Below the pieces are notes generated by a model. It ran no database searches. It saw only the letters and a list, made by a program, of their open reading frames with translations, and was not told the origin of the DNA. A stretch of DNA of 46,212 nucleotides from assembly GCA_031548545.1 (NCBI GenBank), contig JAVBQY010000036.1, positions 1 to 46,212 on the forward strand, written 5' to 3'. Below are positions 25,010 to 32,969 of the stretch, one piece after another; the first letter of the stretch is position 1, and every line of letters begins with the position of its first letter. The position numbers and the translations under genes were made by a program. Source of the stretch: UBA932 sp031548545 (GTDB lineage Bacteria; Bacteroidota; Bacteroidia; Bacteroidales; UBA932).

Positions 25010-26026
25010 CTACTTTGTGTTTTTCGTCGAGAGCAGTCCGCAGGCGGCCATGATATCTTCGCCGCGAGAGCTGCGGATAGTGGTCATTACGCCCTTTCCC
25101 ATCAATGCATTCTTGAATTTTTCCATATTGCTTTCCAGCGCCGGCAGCAGCGGACTGTCTGGGATGGTATGAAAACGGATGAGGTTTACCCGGCATTCCA
25201 ACCCTTGCAATAACTTGGCCAGCTCAATGGCATGCTGCGGCGAATCATTCCAGCGGTCAAACATAATATATTCAAAACTCACCCTGCGCTGTCCGCTCCA
25301 GTCATAAGCGCGGATCACGTCCATCACCTCTTCCAGCGGATAAGCCTTCTGCATGGGCATCGCATCCTCCCTTTCACGATCGAAAGGGTTATGCAGGCTG
25401 ATGGCCAGGTTACACTGGCTTTCATCCAGGAAGCGTTGCAGTGCAGGCAGCACGCCGATACTTGAGACCGTAATGCGGCGCGGGCTCCAGCCGAAGCCCC
25501 AGGGGGCGGTGAGTATTTCAAGGCTTTTGAGTACATTATCGAGATTATCCATCGGTTCGCCCATTCCCATATACACGGCATTGGTCAGTTGGTCGCGTTC
25601 CGCCACATTGCGGAATTGTCCGATAATCTCACCGGCGGTCAAATGGGCTTGGAACCCTTGCCGCGCCGTCATGCAAAAACGGCAACCCATGCGGCAGCCG
25701 GCCTGTGACGAGACACACAAGGTCGCCCGTTCCGCCTCCGGTATCATCACCGTTTCTATACACTGTCCGCCATGCAGCGGAAATAAATATTTGCGGGTGC
25801 CGTCTGTTGAGCTTTGTACGGTCAGCGGCGCCGCTCCGCCCACTTCAAACTGAGCGTTCAATTGCTCTCGTGCTGTTTTGGACAGATTGGTCATTTCATC
25901 AATCGTGGCCGCATGTTTTTTATACAGCCAATCGGCAATCTGTTTTCCGGTGAAGCCCGGTAATCCCATTGTTTTTACCAGTTGTGTAAGTTCATCGGGC
26001 GTTTTTCCTAATAGGGGCGTTAGCAT
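25010..26026 (-). CDS. rlmN: 23S rRNA (adenine-2503-C2)-methyltransferase RlmN
   Basis: A 338-residue radical SAM enzyme that methylates C2 of A2503 in 23S rRNA and A37 in some tRNAs. The iron-sulfur cluster motif CRMGCRFC gives Cys111, Cys115 and Cys118. Cys104 (ERATLCVSSQ) and Cys329 (DIMAACGLL) match E. coli Cys118 and Cys355, the pair that carries and resolves the methyl group. The phrase MGMGEPMDNLDNVLKSL is conserved. Absence of the extra Cfr traits and the housekeeping setting favour RlmN over Cfr. It has its own -7 box and is divergent from the conjugation cluster. Confidence 0.97.
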   Translation of the reverse strand: MLTPLLGKTPDELTQLVKTMGLPGFTGKQIADWLYKKHAATIDEMTNLSKTAREQLNAQFEVGGAAPLTVQSSTDGTRKYLFPLHGGQCIETVMIPEAERATLCVSSQAGCRMGCRFCMTARQGFQAHLTAGEIIGQFRNVAERDQLTNAVYMGMGEPMDNLDNVLKSLEILTAPWGFGWSPRRITVSSIGVLPALQRFLDESQCNLAISLHNPFDREREDAMPMQKAYPLEEVMDVIRAYDWSGQRRVSFEYIMFDRWNDSPQHAIELAKLLQGLECRVNLIRFHTIPDSPLLPALESNMEKFKNALMGKGVMTTIRSSRGEDIMAACGLLSTKNTK

Positions 26027-26046
26027 ATGAGCGTTTTAATTTTCTA

Positions 26047-26054
26047 CAAAAGTA
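26047..26054 (-). promoter_or_regulatory. -7 box of rlmN
   Basis: Minus-strand TACTTTTG, 20 bases upstream of the ATG at 26026. No -33 match is seen. Confidence 0.5.
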
Positions 26055-26073
26055 AAAAATATTTTCGTAAAAA

Positions 26074-26106
26074 TTTGGAAGTTCAAAAAAAATGTTTTTA
26101 CCTTTG
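26074..26106 (+). promoter_or_regulatory. Promoter of the tra cluster
   Basis: TTTG (26074-26077), 21 bases, then TACCTTTG (26099-26106): an exact match to the Bacteroidota housekeeping promoter. The ATG of traE is 58 bases downstream. This makes constitutive sigma-ABfr-type expression of the cluster likely. Confidence 0.75.
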
Positions 26107-26123
26107 TGCCAAGAAAAAATAAA

Positions 26124-26180
26124 CAACCACCGTTTAAACCACTCTTAAAAGCAACCACCATTTTATGAAAAACAACCACT
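26124..26180 (+). repeat. AACCAC repeats in the traE leader
   Basis: CAACCACC (26124-26131), AACCACTC (26137-26144), CAACCACCA (26152-26160) and CAACCACT (26173-26180, already inside traE) give four AACCAC units within 57 bases of the leader. They could bind a protein or RNA, or be chance in a G-poor leader. Confidence 0.4.
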
Positions 26181-26458
26181 CGTTTCTCGCAACGCTTTTG
26201 GCGTTGGGCCTTACGGCTACAACATCCTACGCACAAGGTATAGGGACCAAACTCGACACTTTTGTCGAAGGTGAACTCAAGCCTATTTTCCGGGCTGTGG
26301 CAGTGGCTACATTCATCATCGGTTTTCTTTTTGTGATCGGCTACATCTTTTTTGCCGACTCCAAAAAGTCGAAAAAAGTAATCATGAACGTCGTTATTGC
26401 ATGCGCCGTATTGGCCACGCTATCCGGCGTTCTGGCATGGGTTAAGGGTATCCTCTAA
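26165..26458 (+). CDS. traE: TraE-family conjugation protein (DUF4134)
   Basis: A 97-residue protein, first of the conjugation cluster. A signal peptide covers about 1-24 (ending TTSYAQ). The mature part has two hydrophobic helices around AVAVATFIIGFLFVIGYIFF and VVIACAVLATLSGVLAW, separated by a basic KKSKKV loop. Size and layout match CTnDOT TraE, which is equivalent to the VirB2-like pilin of other type IV secretion systems. It is preceded by a strong promoter and followed 4 bases later by traF. If pilin-like, it would form the filament. This is inferred from position and shape. Confidence 0.8.
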   Translation: MKNNHSFLATLLALGLTATTSYAQGIGTKLDTFVEGELKPIFRAVAVATFIIGFLFVIGYIFFADSKKSKKVIMNVVIACAVLATLSGVLAWVKGIL

Positions 26459-26462
26459 CGGA

Positions 26463-26744
26463 ATGCCGGAGACGGTAAAAATCAACAAAGACATCAGGGC
26501 CACTCCGAGAGTCTTCGGTCTTTCTTTGGTGTTTTTTGTACTCCAATTCATGGTGTTTGGAGTATCCGCCCTGGTGTTCCTTATGAATGCGACCTGGATA
26601 AAAATTATGGCCTGTGGGTTACTGAATATAGCCGTTTACTTTTTTTTCTATCGCTTATCCAACAAGGGACACCAACAGCGGATTTTACTTTCGCCGGATA
26701 TCAATCTGCAAATTGATACAGCAAAAGCAAAATACAAGGTATGA
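26463..26744 (+). CDS. traF: TraF-family conjugation protein (DUF4133, VirB3-like)
   Basis: A 93-residue inner membrane protein with two adjacent helices (FGLSLVFFVLQFMVFGVSALVF and MACGLLNIAVYFFFY), then a charged C-terminal tail. It corresponds to TraF of CTnDOT, a VirB3-like partner of the TraG ATPase. The longest frame begins at 26397 inside traE; the ATG at 26463, 4 bases after the traE stop, gives a normal family length. Its stop overlaps the start of traG as ATGA, which implies translational coupling. Confidence 0.8.
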   Translation: MPETVKINKDIRATPRVFGLSLVFFVLQFMVFGVSALVFLMNATWIKIMACGLLNIAVYFFFYRLSNKGHQQRILLSPDINLQIDTAKAKYKV

Positions 26745-29158
26745 ATAAGTCGCCCTTACAACCCATTATCCATAGCCGTGATAACTGCGTTTACACGAAC
26801 AACGGAACCTTTCTCATGGGCTTTGAAATCACGCTTCCGGAGGTCTTTTCCCTTCCGGAAAGCCGGATAGAGCGCAGCCGCCAGGTCTGGCAGAGCTTTA
26901 TCAAAAACCTGCCCGAAGGTACCATCATTCACCGGCTTGACACATTTATAGAACAGGCTTTTGATGTGTCGCAATTGCCCGCCGAAACTTATTTTCAACA
27001 GGCCTACCGCCGGCATTTTACCGGAAGGGACTGCCTGCTGCATCGTGCCCTGCTGTTCGTGTCTACGGCTAAACTCAAGGGCTTTGACCAGGCGTTGCTT
27101 AATCCTTTTGCTGACTATACGCTGGATACCGCGATTGATGACCAGCGGTTTATTAATGAAGAATTTCGCGCCGCCGTAAATAATGGCGTCGCCTACCTTA
27201 ACCGCGAGCGCTTATTTGCGGTGCGTCCGTTGGAACAACAGGCACTTTGCCGGCTCAATTTTCAGTACTTTAATCTTTTTGAGGAGGCCCATTCCAAGAC
27301 CCTTGATTTTAACACAGCCCTGAAAACCGCAGAGACCGCTATTCACCTCCGGATAGGCGACCGGCTGGTCGGCGCTTTTAGCCTATACGATGAAAAACAA
27401 CTGCCCAATACCTTAGCTTCTACCGTGCGGGATCCCTACCTCGACAACAAAGCGGACTTCCACACCGGCCTGGGAGACTTGTTCGGCCTGTATTTCCGTC
27501 ATCCGCACTACCTGAGCACCGTGATTTACCGTGACAGCCTGGCCTACTGGACAAGCCGTATCAAGGCCAAGGCCGATGAATATGCACGGCTGGCTTTTCT
27601 GTCCAAATCTTTTGCCGAACGCCGCGAAGAACTGGAGCAACTACACAATGAACTTACCGGAAACTATAATAATGATTTTCTTGTGCGCAGCAATACTACC
27701 GTTGTTTTCTGGTCGGCCGACCCGCAGGGCTTCGACAAGATAAAAGGCGAACTCTCGGCCGTCTTCCAGGGGCAGGACATTCATCCCTATTATCCTTCCG
27801 GTAAACACCTGAAAAACCTTTTTGTAACCGCCAATCCATTTTTTGCAGCCAACAATACCGCCCTCTCCCTTTATCCCAATTTCTGCGCCGCTCCCGTCTC
27901 CTTCTTTACCACGGTGGGGAATTACCGCCGCGATCCTTCCGGCCTCTTTTTTGCCGACCGCTTCAATGTTCCTGTTTGCCGTGACTTGTGGGATAGTGAT
28001 AAAAAATATATTAAAGCGCGGAACTTTGTACTCATTGCGCCCACCGGAGAGGGCAAAAGTTTTTTCCTGCAGGAATTCATGCGCCAGATGAAAGAAGCCG
28101 GCGTCATCTTAGTCATTATCGATCTCGGAAACTCTTTCCGGAAGTTCGCCCGCCTCCTGGGCGATGACGCCGCTTTTATTGAGTATAAGCAGGGGCATTC
28201 GCTTGGGGTCAATCCGTTTAACAGGGCGCTTCCGGTATTGTTGGAACCCGAGCAATTAGGCGGGCTCGCGGAATTTGTATTCGCCCACCTTGACGCCCGG
28301 ACGCCCATGCAGGAGAGTGACCGGATCTTCTTGCGTAATTGTATCCGTTACTACATTGAAACTTGCCGAACCAGGCTTTCCTTTCGCCACTTTATTTATT
28401 TTATCCGCCGGGAGGAGGCCTTGATCAGAGATAAGTTCAAAGAAGAATTGCAGTACTTCGATTTTGATAAGATGAAAATTTTTCTGTCGGACTTTATAGA
28501 TGGCGGAACCTTTGATTTTCTTTACACGGATCGCGAAACGGATTTCAGGGTTTCGGATTCGCTGCGCAACAAAAAAGTGGTGGTTTTTGAGATTGACCAG
28601 GCGCGTGACAATGAACGTATACTGGGCGTGCTGCTGCAAACCATCAAGGAAACCATACACATGAATATATGGAGCGATAAAAGCAAGCGCGGCTATATCC
28701 TTTTTGAAGAATTCGCCAAGACCCTGAAGTTTGGCAACACCCTGGCCCAGGTGGAATTTTACTATCAGGCTATCCGCAAGCAGGAAGGCGGGATCGGGAT
28801 TGTACTGCAAAGTACGACACAGATCCCGCGGAACGCCACCGCCGACAGTATCTTTGAGAACACCCAGCTCTTATTCGCCCTGTACAATGAGAACGGCTAT
28901 CAGCACATGCAGGAGCGCTTGAACATTACCGACGAACACATGCTGCGCCAGCTGAACAGCCTGAAAAACAATTTCAGCGGTGCGCGCAAATACAGCGAGG
29001 TGTTTGTCCGGCAAGGCCACCGCTATAATGTTTTCCGCCTCGAAGTCTCGCGGGAGCAGTACCTGGCTTATATCACCGACGGTGAGGAGCAGGCCGCCCT
29101 GACCGCCCTGGAGCAACAGGGTAAAACAATTTATGAAGCCATTGAACATTTAAAATAA
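26741..29158 (+). CDS. traG: TraG-family conjugation ATPase (VirB4-like)
   Basis: An 805-residue cytoplasmic ATPase of the type IV secretion system, driving pilus assembly and substrate transfer. The N-terminal 400 residues resemble the VirB4 membrane-associated domain. Walker A is APTGEGKSFFLQEF at about 433-446. VILVIIDLGNSFRKFARLL and GVNPFNR follow. The Walker B region is GYILFEEFAKTL near 650, where DE of the usual IIDEAW is EE; the catalytic Glu seems kept. IVLQSTTQIP (sensor region) and IFENTQLLFALYN are as in the family. The reading frame is intact and full length. It overlaps traF by 4 bases and is followed 6 bases later by a TraI-like gene. Confidence 0.9.
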   Translation: MNKSPLQPIIHSRDNCVYTNNGTFLMGFEITLPEVFSLPESRIERSRQVWQSFIKNLPEGTIIHRLDTFIEQAFDVSQLPAETYFQQAYRRHFTGRDCLLHRALLFVSTAKLKGFDQALLNPFADYTLDTAIDDQRFINEEFRAAVNNGVAYLNRERLFAVRPLEQQALCRLNFQYFNLFEEAHSKTLDFNTALKTAETAIHLRIGDRLVGAFSLYDEKQLPNTLASTVRDPYLDNKADFHTGLGDLFGLYFRHPHYLSTVIYRDSLAYWTSRIKAKADEYARLAFLSKSFAERREELEQLHNELTGNYNNDFLVRSNTTVVFWSADPQGFDKIKGELSAVFQGQDIHPYYPSGKHLKNLFVTANPFFAANNTALSLYPNFCAAPVSFFTTVGNYRRDPSGLFFADRFNVPVCRDLWDSDKKYIKARNFVLIAPTGEGKSFFLQEFMRQMKEAGVILVIIDLGNSFRKFARLLGDDAAFIEYKQGHSLGVNPFNRALPVLLEPEQLGGLAEFVFAHLDARTPMQESDRIFLRNCIRYYIETCRTRLSFRHFIYFIRREEALIRDKFKEELQYFDFDKMKIFLSDFIDGGTFDFLYTDRETDFRVSDSLRNKKVVVFEIDQARDNERILGVLLQTIKETIHMNIWSDKSKRGYILFEEFAKTLKFGNTLAQVEFYYQAIRKQEGGIGIVLQSTTQIPRNATADSIFENTQLLFALYNENGYQHMQERLNITDEHMLRQLNSLKNNFSGARKYSEVFVRQGHRYNVFRLEVSREQYLAYITDGEEQAALTALEQQGKTIYEAIEHLK

Positions 29159-29164
29159 AAAAAT

Positions 29165-29731
29165 ATGAAAACTTGGACTAAATACGTATTGACAGCCCTG
29201 CTATCCGTAGGCCTGGTGATGGCTGTGCCGGCACGTTCCGATGCGTTTATCGGAGAAATTATTGGTTTGGTTAAAGACGTCGGTACAGCCGTTTCCCGGG
29301 CGGCTAAGGTGATGAAATGGTCGCAGACGGCCATGGAAGTGGCCACTTATCCCAATGAATATATCAGGGAGGCCAACAGTATCATGGCGGATATTGAGGC
29401 CTTGAAACAAATGGCGGCCCAGGCCAGCCTCTCGGTTGATGATATGAACAGATTTCTTCAACTCAGCCAGCAGTACATTAAAGTACTGGATACTTCACTG
29501 AAAGAGTTTGAGGGAATTGTTGATATTATTACCGAAAGTTTTTCGGTGATGATGACCGATGCCGGCCAGGGCGTTAATATGGAAGAGGTCATACAGCGGG
29601 TGAAAAGCATGCACAAGAACAATATGCAGGCCCTTTCCGGCGCCCGGCGTATTGTCAACAATACCAAGGCCCTGGTGAGCAATTGCCATGCCGCCAATAC
29701 GGTCATTAACAATGCTGCAAGGTTGAAGTAA
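29165..29731 (+). CDS. traI: TraI-like conjugation protein (possibly DUF4141, VirB5-like)
   Basis: A 188-residue exported protein. A signal peptide spans about 1-27 (ending ARSDA). The rest is almost entirely helical (LVKDVGTAVSRAAKVMKWSQ, then EYIREANSIMADIEALKQMAAQ), with a conserved-looking NNTKALVSNCHAANTVI near the end. Position between traG and traJ, size and the helical exported form fit TraI of CTnDOT-type clusters (VirB5-like, pilus tip or assembly). Sequence resemblance is low, so the name rests on context. It abuts the next gene with no gap (stop at 29729-29731, ATG at 29732). Confidence 0.6.
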   Translation: MKTWTKYVLTALLSVGLVMAVPARSDAFIGEIIGLVKDVGTAVSRAAKVMKWSQTAMEVATYPNEYIREANSIMADIEALKQMAAQASLSVDDMNRFLQLSQQYIKVLDTSLKEFEGIVDIITESFSVMMTDAGQGVNMEEVIQRVKSMHKNNMQALSGARRIVNNTKALVSNCHAANTVINNAARLK

Positions 29732-30697
29732 ATGGACGAGTTGGTACAACAACAGGTGCAGGCGGTGAAAGACAACCTTTCGCTGCACGAGGCGTATAAA
29801 ACGGTGATGGAGGCCAATAAGGCCTTTCTGGGTGATTTTCATACCGTCCTTAATGTCCTGTGTGTCTTGTTTATCCTCCTGAATTTTTTACGAAGTATAC
29901 AGCAGCAGCCTTTTGTGTTTTCCGGCGACCGGAAGGGCGCGCTCTCCCCCTTTTTTCTGATTAGCCATGTCGGGTTGATTTTTGCCATCTTATTCTATCA
30001 GCAGATTTTTAATTTCTTTGAAAACATGCTGGTGGGCTTGAGTGACGGTATTGTAATCAGCGCCGGAACCGCCCAGGAAATATGGGTGGAGACCCTCAAA
30101 GAGTTTTTTGCCCAGGCCAGCTGGGATACGGCGGTGAAATTGGCCGAGCAAAATACTGCGCTGGATCCGGCCCTGATCAATATAGAAGCGCTGGGTAACG
30201 CCTCCGGGGTTACTATCCCGCCCAATACCTGGGCCTATGCCTTTTCGGCCTTTAGTACCATCGTGGCTTTTTTCAATTATTTGATGAGTTTCACGGCCTA
30301 TATCGACCGCTCGCTGATCCTTTTGTTGCTGAACACGTTGTCTCCGCTGGTTTTTGCCCTTTCCATCATGCCGGACTACCGGCGCCTGGCCGCCCGCTTT
30401 TTTGTCCTGCTGCTGGCCATTACGCTGGTGTATCCCTTCACCCTGATCGGCTTCAATATTGTAGATATTTTATACCTCCGTTTTTGTGATTTATTGAAAA
30501 TAACCAATAAAACAAACAGTCTGCAGGGCTTTGCCAATATTATCGCCCGCAAAGGCGACACCAACCTGCTCAACCTGGTGGAACAATTGAACTACCATGT
30601 TTTTCTACGCTTGCCCCTGTTGTTGTTTGTTCTCTTTTTAAAGTTGAAATACTTAAATCTTATAGCCAGGACAATATGGAAAATATTGAAAACTTAG
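29732..30697 (+). CDS. traJ: TraJ-family conjugation protein (VirB6-like)
   Basis: A 321-residue polytopic inner membrane protein with about six to seven helices, among them FHTVLNVLCVLFILLNFL, FFLISHVGLIFAILFYQQIFNFF, AFSTIVAFFNYLMSF, DRSLILLLLNTLSPLVFALSIM and FFVLLLAITLVYPFTLIG. Such a protein is expected to be the VirB6/TraJ channel component of the secretion system. The divergence from CTnDOT TraJ is large, so the assignment leans on position. The start of traK lies 22 bases inside its 3' end, which indicates coupling. Confidence 0.65.
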   Translation: MDELVQQQVQAVKDNLSLHEAYKTVMEANKAFLGDFHTVLNVLCVLFILLNFLRSIQQQPFVFSGDRKGALSPFFLISHVGLIFAILFYQQIFNFFENMLVGLSDGIVISAGTAQEIWVETLKEFFAQASWDTAVKLAEQNTALDPALINIEALGNASGVTIPPNTWAYAFSAFSTIVAFFNYLMSFTAYIDRSLILLLLNTLSPLVFALSIMPDYRRLAARFFVLLLAITLVYPFTLIGFNIVDILYLRFCDLLKITNKTNSLQGFANIIARKGDTNLLNLVEQLNYHVFLRLPLLLFVLFLKLKYLNLIARTIWKILKT

Positions 30698-31296
30698 ACA
30701 CCCTTGTCATCGATGTACGTGCGGGGGTTGTAAAAACAAAACTGTTTATATGGGCTGCGCTGGTCATGGTCCTTGTAGCCATTACGCTGACCACCGGCAT
30801 CGCTATGTTTTACAGTGAGCAGACCATTGATAAAGTGCGCATTATTGACCGGCAGGGCTATAGTTATAGTTCTGCGGTGGTTGATCCGGAAAGGGCCGTC
30901 GATTTACAGATCAGGGCTTTCTTGCTGAATTTCTGCAAGCTTTGTTACCAGTTTGACAAGCACAATATTGAGCCGAACCTCAACAGGGCATTGGCCCTTG
31001 GCGACGAGTCCGTCGGCGCTTATATCGAATTGCACCAACGGCCCGGTGATGTTTACCAGGCGGTGAAAGGGCTGGGCCGGGTGGCTACGGTAAATGAAGC
31101 GGAGATACTGGACAACCTGCGGTTGCTGGATAATAGCTTCTCGCTTTCGTTTACCCAGCAGTTGACGGGTACGGCCGGTTTATCTTACCGCATACTGGCC
31201 ACCGGCAGCGTGGTGTATGTGACCCCCGGGAGTGTAGATAATCCCAATGGTTTTTGTATTGTGGGGTATACGGAAATTTATCAATCGATGAACTAA
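30676..31296 (+). CDS. traK: TraK-family conjugation protein (VirB8-like)
   Basis: A 206-residue protein with a short cytoplasmic start, one membrane helix (about 25-47, FIWAALVMVLVAITLTTGIA) and a periplasmic domain. The C-terminal portion (YRILATGSVVYVTPGSVDNPNGFCIVGYTEIYQ) follows the TraK pattern, in which a strand is followed by an N-P-x-G turn and another strand. VirB8-like proteins join the inner membrane complex to the periplasmic core. It overlaps traJ by 22 bases and is followed 4 bases later by traM. Confidence 0.75.
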   Translation: MENIENLDTLVIDVRAGVVKTKLFIWAALVMVLVAITLTTGIAMFYSEQTIDKVRIIDRQGYSYSSAVVDPERAVDLQIRAFLLNFCKLCYQFDKHNIEPNLNRALALGDESVGAYIELHQRPGDVYQAVKGLGRVATVNEAEILDNLRLLDNSFSLSFTQQLTGTAGLSYRILATGSVVYVTPGSVDNPNGFCIVGYTEIYQSMN

Positions 31297-31300
31297 AGCA

Positions 31301-32260
31301 ATGAAAAAAATCTCTTCCAAAAAAATTACAGGCGCGGCGGTTTTATTGTTTTTATTACTAACATTCATAGTGCTGGCGCCGCGCCTTTTTTTTGCAGCTG
31401 CAGACAATGATGCGGGAGGAACGCGGATCCTCAGGCGCCAGTCGCCGGTAGACTTGTCGCATTTCGCCTCGCATGTGGAGCCCGGACTCGAGCCGCGGAC
31501 ATCCTCTGCTTCCTTTCCGGCTGCCGGTAATGGCAACCCGCTTAGTCCGGAGGAGATACGGCAGGCTTTCGACGCTTACGTACATTCGGCGCCTTTACCG
31601 CAGCTCCCTTTGCTGGAGCCTCCATTGAATAAACCTGCCAAAGCCACCGCTTCCGGAAAAGTCGCGGTGGCGCCTGCAGGCGCCAGCCTCCGGCCGTCAA
31701 ATCCGGCGCCTGAAAAGGAAAAGAGAGGCTTTCGCCATTCTTTTTCCGGTCCGCAGGCCGCTGACGTTGCCGCTGTTGTTCCGGCGGGCAATAGCCGCCG
31801 GTTCCGGGCCAGATTATTCGATGATATGGTCTTGGCGGGGGAGGCGCCGGTACAGTTACAGGTTCTGGAAAGTTTTGTGATTAACGGTTGTGAGGTGAAA
31901 AAAAATACGGTGGTAACGGCCCTGGCCAAACGCTCGGGCAACAGGGTGGAGCTGGAGCTGACCAGCCTGCAGGCTTGCGGAGAACTGCATGCTTGCGCGT
32001 TCAGCGCCTACGGGGGCGACGGCCAGCGGGGGCTTTACCTGCAGGGCGGTAGCGCCGGAGCGGAGAAGGGAGCGGAGGTGGCCGCCGCTTCGGTCAAACG
32101 GGAGGCCTGGCAGGCTGCCAATGGCGTGCTCTCCGCTTATGGCGGTGCGGCAGGCCGCATAGTAGGCTCCGGTCTGAGTGATGTGGTCAATGGCTCCGGA
32201 CAATATGATAACAGTATCCGTTTGGCAGAGGGCACCAAGGTGACTTTTAAGGCCGATTGA
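31301..32260 (+). CDS. traM: TraM-family conjugation protein (VirB10-like)
   Basis: A 319-residue protein. One membrane helix lies at about 10-32 (TGAAVLLFLLLTFIVLAPRLFF). A proline/alanine-rich linker to about 165 probably spans the periplasm. The C-terminal domain begins FRARLFDDMVLAGEAPVQLQVLESF and contains AYGGDGQRGLYLQGG and NSIRLAEGTKVTFKAD, the TraM/VirB10-like core. It is shorter than CTnDOT TraM (about 450 residues), mainly in the linker. It is the last tra gene: a hairpin terminator follows within 25 bases. No TraN (VirB9-like), the usual next gene and direct partner, is present. Confidence 0.8.
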   Translation: MKKISSKKITGAAVLLFLLLTFIVLAPRLFFAAADNDAGGTRILRRQSPVDLSHFASHVEPGLEPRTSSASFPAAGNGNPLSPEEIRQAFDAYVHSAPLPQLPLLEPPLNKPAKATASGKVAVAPAGASLRPSNPAPEKEKRGFRHSFSGPQAADVAAVVPAGNSRRFRARLFDDMVLAGEAPVQLQVLESFVINGCEVKKNTVVTALAKRSGNRVELELTSLQACGELHACAFSAYGGDGQRGLYLQGGSAGAEKGAEVAAASVKREAWQAANGVLSAYGGAAGRIVGSGLSDVVNGSGQYDNSIRLAEGTKVTFKAD

Positions 32261-32280
32261 ATGGGCGAAAGATCAATAGC

Positions 32281-32332
32281 GGCGCTCCGGTACTTTACAA
32301 CGATGGTTTTGCTCCCGGAGGCCGTTTTTTTT
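32281..32332 (+). terminator. Intrinsic terminator after traM
   Basis: GGC-CTCCGG (32281-32290, one G bulged) pairs with CCGGAG-GCC (32315-32323), followed by G and eight T (32325-32332). The loop is long (24 bases). It closes the tra transcription unit before the ECF sigma gene. Confidence 0.7.
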
Positions 32333-32344
32333 ATTGAAAACAGG

Positions 32345-32352
32345 TATATTTG
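32345..32352 (+). promoter_or_regulatory. -7 box of the ECF sigma operon
   Basis: TATATTTG, 80 bases before the TTG at 32433. It lies just after the tra terminator, so the sigma operon is transcribed separately. No -33 match is visible. Confidence 0.5.
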
Positions 32353-32432
32353 CAGCATACTTCTACGGATGGTGCAACAATTCCGGAAAGGCTGCGTCTT
32401 AAGAATAGAAAGAGCATAAAAAAGACAGAATT

Positions 32433-32969
32433 TTGGCGTATAATTATCAACAGGAGCGCGTTGCGGCTATGCAGCGGGAGGTCTATGAGGCCCACTACCG
32501 CCGCATCTACAATACCTGTTTGCGTATTATTGGTAACGCCATGGAGGCCGAGGAAGCCATGCAGGATACTTTCTTGAAGATATTTGAAAGCAGGCAGCGC
32601 ATGCATGATGAGGCGAAATTTTACGGCTGGAGTAAACGCATAGCGGTCAATACGGCTATAGACCGGGTACGGAAAAGGCGTTTGGTGTTTGAACCGGCAG
32701 ACCGGCTGCAGGTCGTGGAGGAGGAGCCGACGGATGAACAGGCGCTGCAGTTGTCCGTAGAGAAGGTCAAAAAGACCCTGGCGGCCTTGCCGGATGGCTA
32801 CCGTGTCGTGGTGTCAATGCATTTATTCGAGGGGTTTGATTTTGAAGAAATCGCTGAAATTTTGAAAGTAAAAGAAGTGTCGGTACGCTCGCAGTTTTCG
32901 CGCGGCCGGCAAAAGTTGATAGAGATGATAAAAACAGAGCACTATGGATCCGTTAAAAACATATATTGA
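32433..32969 (+). CDS. ECF-type RNA polymerase sigma factor
   Basis: A 178-residue sigma-70 family factor of the extracytoplasmic function class. Region 2 covers about 15-85 (YRRIYNTCLRIIGNAMEAEEAMQDTFLKIFES, with the core-binding and -10 recognition helices). Region 4 covers about 115-170 (LAALPDGYRVVVSMHLFEGFDFEEIAEIL, then SVRSQFSRGRQKL), the -35 recognition HTH. The frame starts at TTG 32433; ATG 32469 would remove 12 residues and still keep region 2 nearly whole, so the start is uncertain. The next gene overlaps its end by 26 bases and encodes a single-span membrane protein, the usual anti-sigma arrangement. Confidence 0.92.
   Translation: MAYNYQQERVAAMQREVYEAHYRRIYNTCLRIIGNAMEAEEAMQDTFLKIFESRQRMHDEAKFYGWSKRIAVNTAIDRVRKRRLVFEPADRLQVVEEEPTDEQALQLSVEKVKKTLAALPDGYRVVVSMHLFEGFDFEEIAEILKVKEVSVRSQFSRGRQKLIEMIKTEHYGSVKNIY

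Noticed and set aside
26027..32400. att sites or insertion-sequence ends bordering the tra cluster
   Set aside because: I compared the two borders by eye and saw no direct repeat, tRNA gene or integrase; nothing to support an excisable element.
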